This document shows, in pieces, positions 20,182 through 33,183 of a DNA stretch of 64,000 nt (positions are counted from its first letter, which is position 1; the number at the start of each line of letters is the position of its first letter). Both the position numbers and the translations under genes were made by a program. Where the stretch lies: positions 12,778-76,777 of the forward strand of contig JAHRYW010000002.1 of NCBI GenBank assembly GCA_020621865.1. Reading direction: 5' to 3'. Below the pieces are notes generated by a model. It searched no databases and was not told the origin of the DNA. It was given only the letters and a program-made list of their open reading frames with translations. This DNA is from Betaproteobacteria bacterium (GTDB lineage: Bacteria > Pseudomonadota > Gammaproteobacteria > Burkholderiales > Rhodocyclaceae).

Positions 20182-22020
20182 TCAGTGGCGCGTTAGTTGT
20201 ACGTAGAGGAGGGGCAGGCGACTAGGCAACTCCTCCGGTTTGCGGATCACGCAGAAACCGGCCGGGCCAAAAAGATAGGGCAGGTAGGCGCCGGCCTCGT
20301 GGTCGATGGTCACGCAGAATGGCGTCAGGCCGAGGCGCCGGGCTTCATGTACGGCCATCCGGGTGTCCTCGATGCCGTAGCGCGAGTCATAGACGTCCAG
20401 ATCATTCGGCTTGCCGTCGGTGATGATCAGCAACAAACGCCGACTGGCCGGTTGTTCGGCGAGGATCGCCGCCGACTGGCGGATTGCTGCGCCCATCCGG
20501 GTGTAATAGCCCGGCTTGATGGCCAGGATGCGGCCGCGGGCGGCGGCGTCGTATTTTCCCGAGAAATCCTTGAGCAGGTGAAAGCGGATGTTCTGGCGAC
20601 GCAGCGATGAAAAGCCGTAGATGCCGAAGCGGTCGCCGGTGGCGGTCAGGGCTTCGGAGAAGAGCAACAGCGAATCGCGAATGACGTCGATGATGCGGTG
20701 CGAATCGGAGATTGGCGCATCGGTGGACATCGACAAATCTGCGAGCAGCAGGCAGGCCAAGTCACGTTCGCAACGGGCCTGGGCGAGATAGCCGCCGGAC
20801 TCCGGCGTGTGGCCGGAAGCGCGGTCGGCGTGATTGCGCACGCAGGCGTCGACATCGAGTTCGGCGCCGTCCGGTTGGGCTTTCAGCCAGCGCCGTTGTG
20901 GGGCGAGGGCGGCAAATTGGCCGCGCAGCTTCTTGGCGGTGGCGGCCAGTTCCGGCGGCAACCCGGCCTGGCCGGCATCGTGGGCAACCATCGGCTGCAA
21001 CAGACAGTGTTTGTCCATCATCGCCGCCTTGCGGTAATCCCATTCGGGCAGGGCGATGCCGGGGCCGATCGGCGTGTCGTCCTCGGCCGCCGAGGGCAGG
21101 TCGAGGTCGAACTTGACGCGCGATTTGGCCGTCTCGCCATCGCGGATCAGCGACAGGCGGTCGAGATCCTTGGCCGCGTCGCGGGCGTTCGGGTCTTCGT
21201 CTTCATCGAAGGCGCGATTGACGCGGACGTACTCGGCCCAGGTCGGCAGGCTTTCGGCGCGGAACATGGCCAGCATCGGGTTCTTGTTGTCCGGCGTTTC
21301 GACCTGCTCGGCCTTGTGCGCCTCCTTGGCCGCTTCGTTCCCGCCGCTGCCTTCGGCCGGCGCTTGTTCGCCGGGGTCGGCCAGACGGGTGCTCTCGGTG
21401 GTTTCACTACCGATCAGCCAGAGCAGCACCGGTTGCGGCGGCCGGGATTTTTTCGCATGCAGCGGCGGCAGGCCGTCGACCGTCGCCGGATAGCGCAAGG
21501 CCTGGCGAATGGCGTTTTCCTGCGCGGCCTCGTCCGGAGCCAGTTGCTCGGGGGCGATGCGGCTAGCGATATGGGCCTCGACCAGGCGCTCGTAACGCGG
21601 ACGCAGACCGGGGTAGCGCGCCAGGGCCATCTGGCTCGCCTGCTGGTTGCGCTGGAACCAGGGCTGGTCGGATGCAACATCGCAGGCGGCCTGGGCAGCC
21701 AGCCAGAGATAGAGATCGCGGTTCAGTGCCTTGTCGGGGAAGGCGGCGATTTCCGGCGGCAGGCGCAGCGTTTCTTCATCGCGCCGGGCCTGCGCCACGC
21801 GCTCGCCGCTACCGGCAAGCTTTTGTAGCCAGCGCCGATGCGCACCATGGGTTTCGGCCGTGGCCGCCGCGACCTTCAGGCCAGCGTCGCCGCCAAAGGC
21901 GCGGAACAGGATGCCCGCGGTTTTCTCGACCTCGGCGAGTTTGACCGCGGCTTGCGGATGGTGGGCGCCGGCGGCCTTGGTGACCCAGTTATGCCAGAGT
22001 TTGCCGATGAATTCTTCCAT
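20182..22020 (-). CDS. norD: Nitric oxide reductase activation protein NorD
   Basis: A 612-residue protein starting MEEFIGKLWHNW at 22020; the track ORF to 22731 runs into the upstream gene in the wrong frame. The C-terminal von Willebrand factor A domain (about residues 420-612) has the metal site DLSMSTD and TDGKPND. The middle is charged and low complexity. With the AAA+ protein NorQ it is needed to activate the NorCB enzyme, probably through metal insertion, as shown for related systems. It is the last gene of the norE-F-Q unit, two bases after the polyferredoxin gene. Confidence 0.93.
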   Translation of the reverse strand: MEEFIGKLWHNWVTKAAGAHHPQAAVKLAEVEKTAGILFRAFGGDAGLKVAAATAETHGAHRRWLQKLAGSGERVAQARRDEETLRLPPEIAAFPDKALNRDLYLWLAAQAACDVASDQPWFQRNQQASQMALARYPGLRPRYERLVEAHIASRIAPEQLAPDEAAQENAIRQALRYPATVDGLPPLHAKKSRPPQPVLLWLIGSETTESTRLADPGEQAPAEGSGGNEAAKEAHKAEQVETPDNKNPMLAMFRAESLPTWAEYVRVNRAFDEDEDPNARDAAKDLDRLSLIRDGETAKSRVKFDLDLPSAAEDDTPIGPGIALPEWDYRKAAMMDKHCLLQPMVAHDAGQAGLPPELAATAKKLRGQFAALAPQRRWLKAQPDGAELDVDACVRNHADRASGHTPESGGYLAQARCERDLACLLLADLSMSTDAPISDSHRIIDVIRDSLLLFSEALTATGDRFGIYGFSSLRRQNIRFHLLKDFSGKYDAAARGRILAIKPGYYTRMGAAIRQSAAILAEQPASRRLLLIITDGKPNDLDVYDSRYGIEDTRMAVHEARRLGLTPFCVTIDHEAGAYLPYLFGPAGFCVIRKPEELPSRLPLLYVQLTRH

Positions 22021-22022
22021 GA

Positions 22023-22994
22023 CTATATTTTTCCACCGGCGTCTTCGTCGGTATTTGATAAGGCCGAAAAACCGGCCTCGTTGCGTCTGGCCGCATCGTT
22101 GCTGACCCAGCGCAGCAACTGGCCGTTGGGGTTGTCGCGGTTGACCGTGCCGCAGGCCGAGATGCACTGGCCGCATTGGGTGCAGGCGAACATCCAGCGC
22201 TTGACGTTGCGCGGCTTCAGGCGCATCGGGCAGACGGCATCGCAGGCACTGCCGTGCCCTTGCAGGCAACTGGCGCAGTCGGTCAGGCGCTTGCGGTCGA
22301 AGCCGACGACCATGGCCTTCTTGTTGGTCATCCAGGCAAAGCTCTGGAAGATGCCGATGGCGCAGCCGTAGCGGCAGAACAGGTGACGGGCGAAGAGGAA
22401 TTCCAGGCTTAGAACGGTGGTTGCGGCAGTCAGGAAGATGACTTCGCCGCGATACAGGCTGAAGGTGAACAAGCCGTGGTAAACCTGCAGCGGCGGCATC
22501 AGATAGGTCAGGCCGACCAGCGCCCAGGCGAAGGCGAAGGCAACGGCAGCGGGAACGACGAGCAGCCAGTAGCGCGGGTCGCGCGGCGCCGGGGTGCCAT
22601 CGGGTTCCCAGGGCGGGGTTTGCTTCTTGTCCCAGATGGAATGTTTGCCGGTGGCGAACAGCATCAGACGGTTGATCGTTTCGACTACCGAAAAATGCGG
22701 ACACAGCCAGCCGCAATAGAGCCGGCCCCATTTCCAGGCGACGCCGATGATCAGGGCGCCGGTGCCGAGGATGGGCAGGAAGAGGTAGAGGATGATGTTG
22801 ATTGCCGCCGTCCGTGGGTCACCGGTGCCGGCGATCAGTTCGTCGATGCCGAGGTGCCAGGGATAGGTCAGGAAATAGGCGTGCTTTTGGGTCAGGTCGT
22901 AGCGGAACAGGTCGAACAGCGGTGTCAGTGTAAACAGCGCGAAAAATCCGATCTGGGCCAGCACACGATAGCGCTGGAGTGGTGCTTTTTTCAT
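22023..22994 (-). CDS. Membrane polyferredoxin (NapH/CcoG-like) in the nor cluster
   Basis: A 323-residue protein with about five membrane segments and several Cys clusters: YCGWLCPH, FCRYGC and two ferredoxin-type sites CASCLQGHGSACDAVCP and CTQCGQCISACG near residues 240-300. This is the NapH/CcoG/NosR C-terminal family, membrane electron carriers or metal-handling proteins. It begins at 22994 with MKKAPLQRYR, overlapping the upstream membrane gene by ATGA, and ends two bases before norD, so it is in the same operon. The role in NO reduction is not established; electron delivery or cofactor assembly are options. Confidence 0.8.
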   Translation of the reverse strand: MKKAPLQRYRVLAQIGFFALFTLTPLFDLFRYDLTQKHAYFLTYPWHLGIDELIAGTGDPRTAAINIILYLFLPILGTGALIIGVAWKWGRLYCGWLCPHFSVVETINRLMLFATGKHSIWDKKQTPPWEPDGTPAPRDPRYWLLVVPAAVAFAFAWALVGLTYLMPPLQVYHGLFTFSLYRGEVIFLTAATTVLSLEFLFARHLFCRYGCAIGIFQSFAWMTNKKAMVVGFDRKRLTDCASCLQGHGSACDAVCPMRLKPRNVKRWMFACTQCGQCISACGTVNRDNPNGQLLRWVSNDAARRNEAGFSALSNTDEDAGGKI

Positions 22995-23390
22995 GCGTCG
23001 GGATCGAGGCGCGGTCCGATCAGAGGGAAGCGCCAGACCTGCCCGTTCATCGCCTTGATCAGCGCATACATGCCGCACAGGACCAGGGTCGAATGAATAC
23101 AGGTGAAATAAAGGATCAGGGAGACCCAGGTGTATTCCCAGTTGAGCCCGCCGGCGTAGAGGATGCCGGCTGCGAAGCAGACGATCAGCAGGCCGCCCCA
23201 CAGGCTGACCAGCGTCGCCTGCTTGAGGTGCTGGCGGGCGAGGGCAGGTGCGGTTTGCCGGAAATGCAGCCAGAGGCCGCCCAGGATCAGGAAGCCGAGG
23301 CCGGGAATCAGCAGCAGGTTGGCCAGGAACAAGACTTCGGCGAGCACGGCCAAACCCTGGCCGGGCTTTTCTTCGGTGAAGCCGAAATCG

Positions 23391-23410
<20 letters not shown>
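22991..23410 (-). CDS. Small membrane protein of the nor cluster
   Basis: A 139-residue protein with an acidic soluble start (MQPSDDDDFGFTEE) and three to four hydrophobic helices. The HFRQTAPALARQHLKQA segment recalls DUF4870-like small membrane proteins, a loose resemblance only. It overlaps norQ by 20 nt and the polyferredoxin gene by 4 nt, so it is translated as part of the norE-F-Q-D operon. No Cys or His pattern suggests a cofactor. It may be a partner subunit for the polyferredoxin. Confidence 0.7.
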
Positions 23411-24169
<759 letters not shown>

Positions 24170-24173
<4 letters not shown>

Positions 24174-24439
24174 TTGAGGGAGATCCAGTAAGCAAGCAGA
24201 ATCAGGCTGGAAACCAGTATAAGCCAGCCTTCGAGCAGGATGCGCCACATCTTCGGCGCCTCGCGCAGTTCCATGAAGTCGAGGATGACCAGGCGTCCCT
24301 TGACGAAGGCAATCAGCAGCATGGCGACAATGGCGCCGGTGCCGGCGGCGCCGACTTCGCCGAGGTACCAGGTGATCGCCGTGGCGACCATGAGGACCAG
24401 CCAGGCGCGGTTAGCGGGGTTTTTCAGGGCGGCAATCAT
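24170..24439 (-). CDS. norF: NorF-like small membrane subunit (COX IV-like)
   Basis: An 89-residue protein hidden inside a longer out-of-context track ORF. It starts MIAALKNPANRAWLVLM at 24439, coupled to norE by an ATGA overlap. Three hydrophobic helices (about residues 12-30, 34-50, 68-87) and the central LVILDFMELREAPKMWR match the cytochrome c oxidase subunit IV/NorF group. NorE and NorF support full NorCB activity in denitrifiers without being catalytic. Confidence 0.85.
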
Positions 24440-25020
24440 CAGCGCATCACATAAACGAGCGGGAAGAGAACGATCCACAGCAGATCGACCATGTGCCAGT
24501 AGGCGGCACCGCTTTCCAGGCCATTGGCGCCGTGGCTGCCATACATGCCCTGGCGCGACTGGAACCAGAGGACGGTCAGGATGACCATGCCGAGGATGAC
24601 GTGCATGAAATGGAAGAAGGTCAGCGAGATGTAGAACATGTAGAAGGTGTTGGTCGACAGCGAAATGCCGGCGCCAAACTTTTCTGAGTACTCGATGACC
24701 TTGACGGCCAGGAAGCCGGCGCCGCACAGCCAGCCGAGCAGGATGTTGCGCGAGATGGCTGGTGTATCGTCGCGATGGGCGGCCTGTACGGCGAGCACGA
24801 CGAACCACGAGCCGGTGATCAACAGCACGGTGTTCAGGCCCCCCAGGTTGCGGTCCAGGGTGTGCTGGTAGAGATTGAACATCTCGACGTTCTTGGCCCG
24901 GGCGAAAGCGTAGGTCGCGAAGAAGACGGCGAAGGCGAGCATCTCGGCGAGGATGAAAAACCAGATGGCCAAGTCGCCGGGCAGGCGTCGGGTGGCGGGA
25001 GTCGCGGCAACAGAAGTCAT
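24439..25020 (-). CDS. norE: NorE, cytochrome c oxidase subunit III-like protein
   Basis: A 193-residue membrane protein with five helices. The COX III family signatures are WFFILAEMLAFAVFF near residues 20-34, NTVLLITGSWFVVLAVQAA, and SLTFFHFMHVILGM near 135-148. It heads the minus-strand operon norE-norF-norQ-membrane protein-polyferredoxin-norD. An FNR/Dnr-like site lies 36 bp upstream of the ATG (25056-25069). One dispersed repeat copy lies just further upstream. Confidence 0.9.
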   Translation of the reverse strand: MTSVAATPATRRLPGDLAIWFFILAEMLAFAVFFATYAFARAKNVEMFNLYQHTLDRNLGGLNTVLLITGSWFVVLAVQAAHRDDTPAISRNILLGWLCGAGFLAVKVIEYSEKFGAGISLSTNTFYMFYISLTFFHFMHVILGMVILTVLWFQSRQGMYGSHGANGLESGAAYWHMVDLLWIVLFPLVYVMR

Positions 25021-25055
25021 GGGCCGGATGATAGCGGCCGGGGGCTGGCTGGGAC

Positions 25056-25069
25056 TTGATCTGCCCTAA
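25056..25069. promoter_or_regulatory. FNR/Dnr-like site upstream of norE
   Basis: Plus-strand TTGATCTGCCCTAA has one perfect half (TTGAT) and one weak half (CCTAA against ATCAA). It lies 36-49 bp upstream of the norE ATG. The norC upstream region carries the same TTGAT-N5-CTAA pattern, which strengthens both calls. Confidence 0.5.
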
Positions 25070-25098
25070 GAAGGCAGGGCAAAAAATTGCGCCGGGGG

Positions 25099-25142
25099 AA
25101 ATGCTACGGTCGGCGGCAAAAAATGGCCAAAAACCAAATTCG
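25099..25142 (-). repeat. Dispersed repeat copy B, intergenic upstream of norE
   Basis: This is the only copy in the reverse orientation. The 30-nt core at 25099-25128 keeps the standard 22-nt spacing and reads, on the minus strand, GGCCATTTTTTGCCGCCGAC then CGTAGCATTT. The TVAF frame is open (NLVFGHFLPPTVAF) though no gene uses it. Confidence 0.85.
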
Positions 25143-25217
25143 CTGCCAGGCCAAGATTGGCACCGACATTTCTGGAACAATGGCGGCCGGTAGCGTCTTC
25201 AAGTTCAGGGAAAAATC

Positions 25218-25601
25218 ATGGTTTACATCGTCGAAAGCGACAAGTCGTTCTACGAAGCCTCGGTCGATCTGGAGGAGGTGATCCTGCGCCTCGGCTTCAG
25301 CTTGCTGCATGTCCAGGATCTGGGCGCGAGTTTGGGCGGTAAGGAGATCGAGTTCGACGAAGAGGCCAAGGTCTATGCCATCGGCAGCCAGCGCCTGACT
25401 GAACGGCTGCTCGCCATCGACGTGAGCCTGAGCTTGGCTCTGCCGTTCCGGATTTCAGTCTATACAGAAAATGGGGCGACCAAGATCGGCATGCTGCGGC
25501 CGCTCGCCGTGCTCGGGGCGTTATCCCCGCTGGCCGGTCACGATGGCATGCTCCGCGAGTTCGAGGACAAGATGATCCAGGCGGTGGATGAGGCGCGCTG
25601 A
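25218..25601 (+). CDS. DUF302 domain protein
   Basis: A 127-residue protein with a single DUF302-type domain (MVYIVESDKSFYEASVDLEEVILRLGFSLLHVQDLG at the start, CYTENG-like core absent of Cys). The function of DUF302 is unknown; members occur in sulfur and respiratory contexts. It is soluble with no signal peptide, and sits between norE and norB on the opposite strand with its own terminator, so it splits the nor genes into two minus-strand units. Confidence 0.75.
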   Translation: MVYIVESDKSFYEASVDLEEVILRLGFSLLHVQDLGASLGGKEIEFDEEAKVYAIGSQRLTERLLAIDVSLSLALPFRISVYTENGATKIGMLRPLAVLGALSPLAGHDGMLREFEDKMIQAVDEAR

Positions 25602-25612
25602 ATCCGGCGCAT

Positions 25613-25643
25613 AAAAAAAGCGCGGACCTTTCGGTCCGCGCTT
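25613..25643. terminator. Intrinsic terminator between the DUF302 gene and norB
   Basis: The hairpin AAGCGCGGACC-TTTC-GGTCCGCGCTT lies between convergent genes. The plus-strand T-run is short but the preceding A-run gives the norB transcript a strong T-run on the minus strand. Confidence 0.75.
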
Positions 25644-25669
25644 CGGGTGCTACGTGGAGTAGCTAGCTG

Positions 25670-27494
<1,825 letters not shown>

Positions 27495-27558
27495 TGTTTT
27501 CCCCCTTTCGGAAATTGTTTGGCGGACCGATGGTAGTGCCCCACCTAGCCTATCGGCT

Positions 27559-27572
27559 TTGATGTTCGCTAA
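27559..27572. promoter_or_regulatory. FNR/Dnr-like site upstream of norC
   Basis: Plus-strand TTGATGTTCGCTAA (minus strand TTAGCGAACATCAA) lies 65-78 bp upstream of the norC start. One half-site is perfect; the other matches the norE site rather than the strict consensus. The Dnr-like regulator 7 kb away is the obvious candidate ligand. Confidence 0.5.
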
Positions 27573-27649
27573 AAAAGCCTAGTTACTTGAGCCAGCGGGC
27601 GAAGGCGAGCAGGCGGTATACTTGGGGCCCCACTTGTTGAAAGCTATTC

Positions 27650-28921
27650 ATGGCCTCACCCAGCGATACCGCCAGCATGGCGCTCTTCTGCGATTTCGAG
27701 AATATCGCCCTCGGCGTGCGCGATGCCCAGTATGACAAATTCGACATCCGTCCCGTCCTCGAGCGCCTGCTTGCCAAGGGCAGCATCGTCGTCAAGAAGG
27801 CCTATTGCGACTGGGAGCGCTACAAGGGCTTCAAGGCCGCGATGCACGAGGCCAATTTCGAACTGATCGAAATCCCCCACGTCCGCCAGTCCGGCAAGAA
27901 CTCGGCCGACATCCGGATGGTCGTCGATGCGCTCGACCTCTGCTACACCAAGGCGCACGTCGACACCTTCGTGATCATTTCCGGCGATTCCGACTTCTCG
28001 CCGCTGGTTTCCAAGCTGCGCGAGAACGCCAAAAAAGTGATCGGCGTCGGCGTCAAGCAATCCTGCTCCGACCTGCTGATCACCAACTGCGACGAATTCA
28101 TTTATTACGACGATCTGGTCCGCGACCGCGAAGCCCAGCGGGGTGCGCTGCGTCGCGAGCGCGACAGCGGCAAGCGTTCGCCGGAAGAAGAGGAAAAGCG
28201 CCGCGACAAGATCGAATCGCGCAAGACCAAGGCCGTCGAACTGGCGGCATCGACCTTTGCCGACATGATGGCCGACCGTGGCGAAAACGACCGCGTCTGG
28301 GCCTCGGTGCTCAAGGAAGTGATGAAGCGCCGCAATCCCGGCTTCAACGAAAGCTATTTCGGCTTCCGCACTTTCGGCAACCTGCTCGAAGAAGCGGTTC
28401 ATCGCGGCCTGCTGGCCGTCGGTCGTGACGAAAAATCGGGCACCTACGTGATGCGCGCCCAGTCTCGCCCGGTCGACAGCGAAGTGTCGGCGGCCGAACC
28501 GGAAGTGCCGGCCGAGCCGAGTGCCGTCCCGCCGGGTGAGATCGCCCACCCGGATGCGGCGAAAACCGAAGAAAGCTCCTTGCCAGCGGCTGAAGAAAAG
28601 TCCTCGTCGCGCCGTCGCGGCGGGCGGCATTCGCGCAAGGAAGGCCGGGGGCGGGCAGCCGGCGAAGCGGCCGCAGTCGCCGAGGCGCCGGTCGAGGCAC
28701 CAGCCGTTCAGCCGGAACCGACGGCGCCAGTCGAGGCCGCTGCTCCAGCCGTTGCCGAAGAAGCGCCCAAGCCACGTCGCGGCCGTCGTCCGCGCAAGGA
28801 GGCCGAACCGGCTGCTGCAGTAGCCGAAGCCCCTGTGCCCGTCGAGCCGGTGGCTGAAAAGCCGAAGGCTCCGCGCCGCGCGCCGCGCAGCCGGAAACCG
28901 AAGGTCGAGGCGGAGAGTTGA
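27650..28921 (+). CDS. NYN-domain (LabA/DUF88) protein with OST-HTH-like domain and basic tail
   Basis: A 423-residue protein. Residues about 8-155 are a NYN/PIN-like nuclease fold (ALFCDFENIALG, SADIRMVVDALDLC, DTFVIISGDSDFSPLVSKLRE with conserved acidic residues). Residues about 200-270 resemble an OST-HTH/LOTUS RNA-binding domain (VWASVLKEVMKRRNPGFNESYFGFRTFGNLLEEA). A long Ala/Pro/Glu tail with repeats GRRPRK, RRGGRHSRK and a basic end would bind nucleic acid. RNA processing or regulation is the likely role. It is divergent from norC. Confidence 0.85.
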   Translation: MASPSDTASMALFCDFENIALGVRDAQYDKFDIRPVLERLLAKGSIVVKKAYCDWERYKGFKAAMHEANFELIEIPHVRQSGKNSADIRMVVDALDLCYTKAHVDTFVIISGDSDFSPLVSKLRENAKKVIGVGVKQSCSDLLITNCDEFIYYDDLVRDREAQRGALRRERDSGKRSPEEEEKRRDKIESRKTKAVELAASTFADMMADRGENDRVWASVLKEVMKRRNPGFNESYFGFRTFGNLLEEAVHRGLLAVGRDEKSGTYVMRAQSRPVDSEVSAAEPEVPAEPSAVPPGEIAHPDAAKTEESSLPAAEEKSSSRRRGGRHSRKEGRGRAAGEAAAVAEAPVEAPAVQPEPTAPVEAAAPAVAEEAPKPRRGRRPRKEAEPAAAVAEAPVPVEPVAEKPKAPRRAPRSRKPKVEAES

Positions 28922-28951
28922 GAAATTGGGAGGCTGCGGCCTCCCGATTTT

Positions 28952-29461
28952 TTAGATCACCTGCAGCAGCTTGGCGCGCAGGCCTTCGGCCTCGCGCTTG
29001 CCGTCGCGCGACATCACCATGGCGTGATACCACTCGTCGTAGAGTGAGCGCAGGTCGGCATGGCTGTTGGCGACTTCCAGCCGGTCGAGCAGCGAGGTCA
29101 TGCCGAGCGGGCCGACGAAGGCATTCAGCGTATTGACCATGAAGTTTCTGGCCTGCTGCAAGCGCAGCGGGTCGGGCGCGGCCGGCAGTTCGCCGAAGGC
29201 GGTAATCGACGGTAGCGCAGTCTGGCCGGCCGGCACGGCGGGTGGCGTACCCGAGATGTCGAAGAACTCGATGTAGCCTTCTTCCTCGAGCATGCCCAGC
29301 GTGTGCTGCAGGTCGTCGGACTGCAGCATGCCGCGCAGATCGTCGACCGTTCGCTTGCCGTCTACAAAGATCAGGACCCGCCGCACCCGGGGCGACAAGC
29401 TGCCCGAACGCGTGGCAACTTCGTCCTGCCCCTTCGGGGTCTTGGCGAATACAATGCCCAT
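28952..29461 (-). CDS. Conserved hypothetical protein
   Basis: A 169-residue soluble protein. An N-terminal part (SPRVRRVLIFVDGKRTVDDLRGML through LEEEGYIEF, residues about 25-70) looks like a winged-helix module, and a C-terminal helical part (residues about 100-169) carries QARNFMVNTLNAFVGPLGMTSLLDRLE. No catalytic motif or membrane segment is seen. It ends 30 bp after the convergent NYN gene. I do not recognise a function. Confidence 0.65.
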   Translation of the reverse strand: MGIVFAKTPKGQDEVATRSGSLSPRVRRVLIFVDGKRTVDDLRGMLQSDDLQHTLGMLEEEGYIEFFDISGTPPAVPAGQTALPSITAFGELPAAPDPLRLQQARNFMVNTLNAFVGPLGMTSLLDRLEVANSHADLRSLYDEWYHAMVMSRDGKREAEGLRAKLLQVI

Positions 29462-29510
29462 TTTGTCTCCACTATTTATAGGATTTTGTGCAGGGCATTG
29501 TACGCAAAAG

Positions 29511-29536
29511 AAAAACCCGCCAACAGGCGGGTTTTT
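29511..29536. terminator. Intrinsic terminator between the hypothetical gene and panD
   Basis: The stem AAAAACCCGCC/GGCGGGTTTTT around AACA lies downstream of panD and upstream of the hypothetical gene on the minus strand. The minus-strand T-run is AAAAA on plus, so it ends the panB-C-D transcript. Confidence 0.8.
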
Positions 29537-29559
29537 GCGGAATGTGAATTAGTTCTCGG

Positions 29560-29943
29560 TCAGGCGGCGGCTTGTACCGGAATCTTGTGGCCGCGACGGG
29601 TAATCCGGTTCTGCGAATCGACGTAGATCAGTTCCGGCTCGTACTTGGCCAGTTCAACCTCGTTGTAGACGGCAAAGGTGGCGATGATCAGGATGTCGCC
29701 CGGGGCGGCGCGGCGGGCTGCCGAGCCATTGACCGAGATGACGCCCGAGCCGCGTTCGGCGCGGATGGCGTAAGTGGTGAAACGCTCGCCGTTGTTTACG
29801 TTCCAGATGTCGATCTGTTCGTATTCCTTGATGTTTGCCGCTTCGAGCAGGTCTTCATCGATGGCGCAGGAACCCTCGTAGTGCAGGTCGGCGTGGGTTG
29901 CGGTCACGCGGTGCAGCTTGGATTTCAGCATTGTTCTCTGCAT
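29560..29943 (-). CDS. panD: Aspartate 1-decarboxylase (proenzyme)
   Basis: A 127-residue pyruvoyl enzyme making beta-alanine from aspartate for pantothenate. [29 protein letters not shown] aligns with the E. coli start, and the self-cleavage Gly-Ser bond is in YEGSC (near residues 24-25), giving the pyruvoyl group on the alpha chain. The length matches the family (about 126). The track has four more residues, which I leave out. It is the third pan gene of a minus-strand run, 90 bp after panC. Confidence 0.96.
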   Translation of the reverse strand: MQRTMLKSKLHRVTATHADLHYEGSCAIDEDLLEAANIKEYEQIDIWNVNNGERFTTYAIRAERGSGVISVNGSAARRAAPGDILIIATFAVYNEVELAKYEPELIYVDSQNRITRRGHKIPVQAAA

Positions 29944-30033
29944 GGTTTCACTCATCCAGACAGTTGGGGGAAGCGAATTGTAGCGACAATAGCCCCTCTG
30001 TCAACGGTCATAATTATGGATATTCCGCTGTCC

Positions 30034-31681
<1,648 letters not shown>

Positions 31682-31850
31682 GGGTTTGGGCGTCCGGGAG
31701 ACGATTTGACGGTGCCTAGCATCACAGAGCCGCCCATCGGTCGTCAACTTCCGTGGCGGGTGGTGCAGCAGGCGCTGGGGCAGGGTGGCGGTGAGCCGTG
31801 GTTATTGTGTTGTACGGCTATTTTATCGGCAAATCGGGATGCCGGAAAAA

Positions 31851-31876
31851 CGAAAGGCCGCGAACGCGGCCTTTCG
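31851..31876 (-). terminator. Intrinsic terminator of the soxF unit
   Basis: The stem CGAAAGGCCGCG/CGCGGCCTTTCG with a short loop lies 19 bp downstream of the soxF stop on the minus strand. The minus-strand continuation is GTTTTTCC, giving the U-tract. Confidence 0.8.
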
Positions 31877-31894
31877 TCGTGGTCTGGCGGAAAG

Positions 31895-33172
31895 TCAGGT
31901 CAGCATGTCGGCCCAGATGTTCTTGGCCCAGCCCAGCGCCACCTTGCCTTCCAGTTCGTTGCGCGCCGCCGAAACGCCGCCGGCGCCCTTGACCGGTTGC
32001 ACGGTCTTGGTCGCGGCGTCGTACTGGTGCACCGAGGAAACGTGGATGACGTTCTTGCTGTCGACGAAGCTGTAGCAGGTGTTCATCACCACCGGCGCCG
32101 GGTTCGGCTCCTGGCCGTTGAGCAGATTGAGGATCGCCGCGGCGGCCAGCTTGCCGTGCTGGTTGGCCATGTGGCCGGACTTGGGCATGGTCGGCGCCGG
32201 GAAGATGGCGTCGCCGAGCACGTGGATGCCCGGTGTGCTGGTCGATTCCATCGACAGCCAGTTGACGTCCACCCAGCGATTGTTGATCAGCTTGATGCCC
32301 GACTTGGCGGCGATGTCGCCGGCGCGGTGCGGCGGGATGACGTTCAGCACGTCGGCCTTGAATTTGTCGAATTCGAGGATGGCGGTGTTGCTGGCGACAT
32401 CGACGTCCTTGACCTCGCTGTTGTTGCGGTACTCGATGATGCCCTTGTAGAGGTCGGACCAGGCCTTGGTGAACAGGCCCTTCTTGGAGGTTACGTCCTC
32501 GTTGGCATCAAGAATGATGACCTTGGACTTGGGCTTCTGTTCCTTGAAGTAGTTGGCGACCAGACTGGCGCGCTCGTAGGGTCCGGGCGGGCAGCGGTAG
32601 GGGGCCTTGGGAATGGCGATGGCGTAGGTGCCGCCGTCTTTCATCGCTTCGAGTTGCTTGCGCAGGGCGACGGTCTGGGCGCCGGCCTTCCAGGCGTGCA
32701 GCACCTTGGACTGGGCTTCGGCGCTCTTCAGGCCGGGAATCTCGTCCCACATGAAATCGACGCCGGGCGACAGCACCAGGCGGTCGTAGCTCAGGTTGCC
32801 GCCGGCTTTCAGGGTGACCGTCTTCTTCGCGGCATCGACGGCGACGACGTCGTCCTGGACGACACGGACGCCCCATTTGCTCTTCAGGCCGTCGTAGCTG
32901 ATGGTGATGTCTTCCATCGTCTTCTGGCCGCCGATGACCAGGTTGGAAATCGGGCAGGAGATGAAGGTCGGGTTGCGCTCGATCAGCGTTACCTGGACGC
33001 CGCCTTCGCTCCACATGCGCAGGTACTTGGCGACCGTGGCGCCGCCGTAACCGCCGCCGACCACAACCACATGGCCACTGGCCTTGCTGCCGCCGGCACA
33101 GCCGTAGAGGGCGGCCATCGCACCGGCTGCAGCGCCGGCCTTCAGGAAATCGCGTCTTTTCATCAGCATCAT
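31895..33172 (-). CDS. soxF: Flavocytochrome c sulfide dehydrogenase flavoprotein subunit (SoxF/FccB)
   Basis: A 425-residue FAD protein exported by the Tat pathway (MKRRDFLKAGAAAGA at the start). An FAD-binding Rossmann loop HVVVVGGGYGGATVAKYL is near residues 34-51. The redox-active Cys pair is at FISCPISN and YRCPPGPYE. Acidic HVLGDAIFPAP is another family motif. It oxidises sulfide and passes electrons to its cytochrome partner, here encoded 11 bp upstream at 33184-33489. The start at 33172 has GGGAG six bases before it; the track extends too far. Confidence 0.93.
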   Translation of the reverse strand: MMLMKRRDFLKAGAAAGAMAALYGCAGGSKASGHVVVVGGGYGGATVAKYLRMWSEGGVQVTLIERNPTFISCPISNLVIGGQKTMEDITISYDGLKSKWGVRVVQDDVVAVDAAKKTVTLKAGGNLSYDRLVLSPGVDFMWDEIPGLKSAEAQSKVLHAWKAGAQTVALRKQLEAMKDGGTYAIAIPKAPYRCPPGPYERASLVANYFKEQKPKSKVIILDANEDVTSKKGLFTKAWSDLYKGIIEYRNNSEVKDVDVASNTAILEFDKFKADVLNVIPPHRAGDIAAKSGIKLINNRWVDVNWLSMESTSTPGIHVLGDAIFPAPTMPKSGHMANQHGKLAAAAILNLLNGQEPNPAPVVMNTCYSFVDSKNVIHVSSVHQYDAATKTVQPVKGAGGVSAARNELEGKVALGWAKNIWADMLT

Positions 33173-33183
33173 GTTCGTCTCCC

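Noticed and set aside
20182-22731. NorD read as an 849-residue protein
   Set aside because: The extra N-terminus is the polyferredoxin gene in another frame; NorD starts at 22020 with MEEFIGK.
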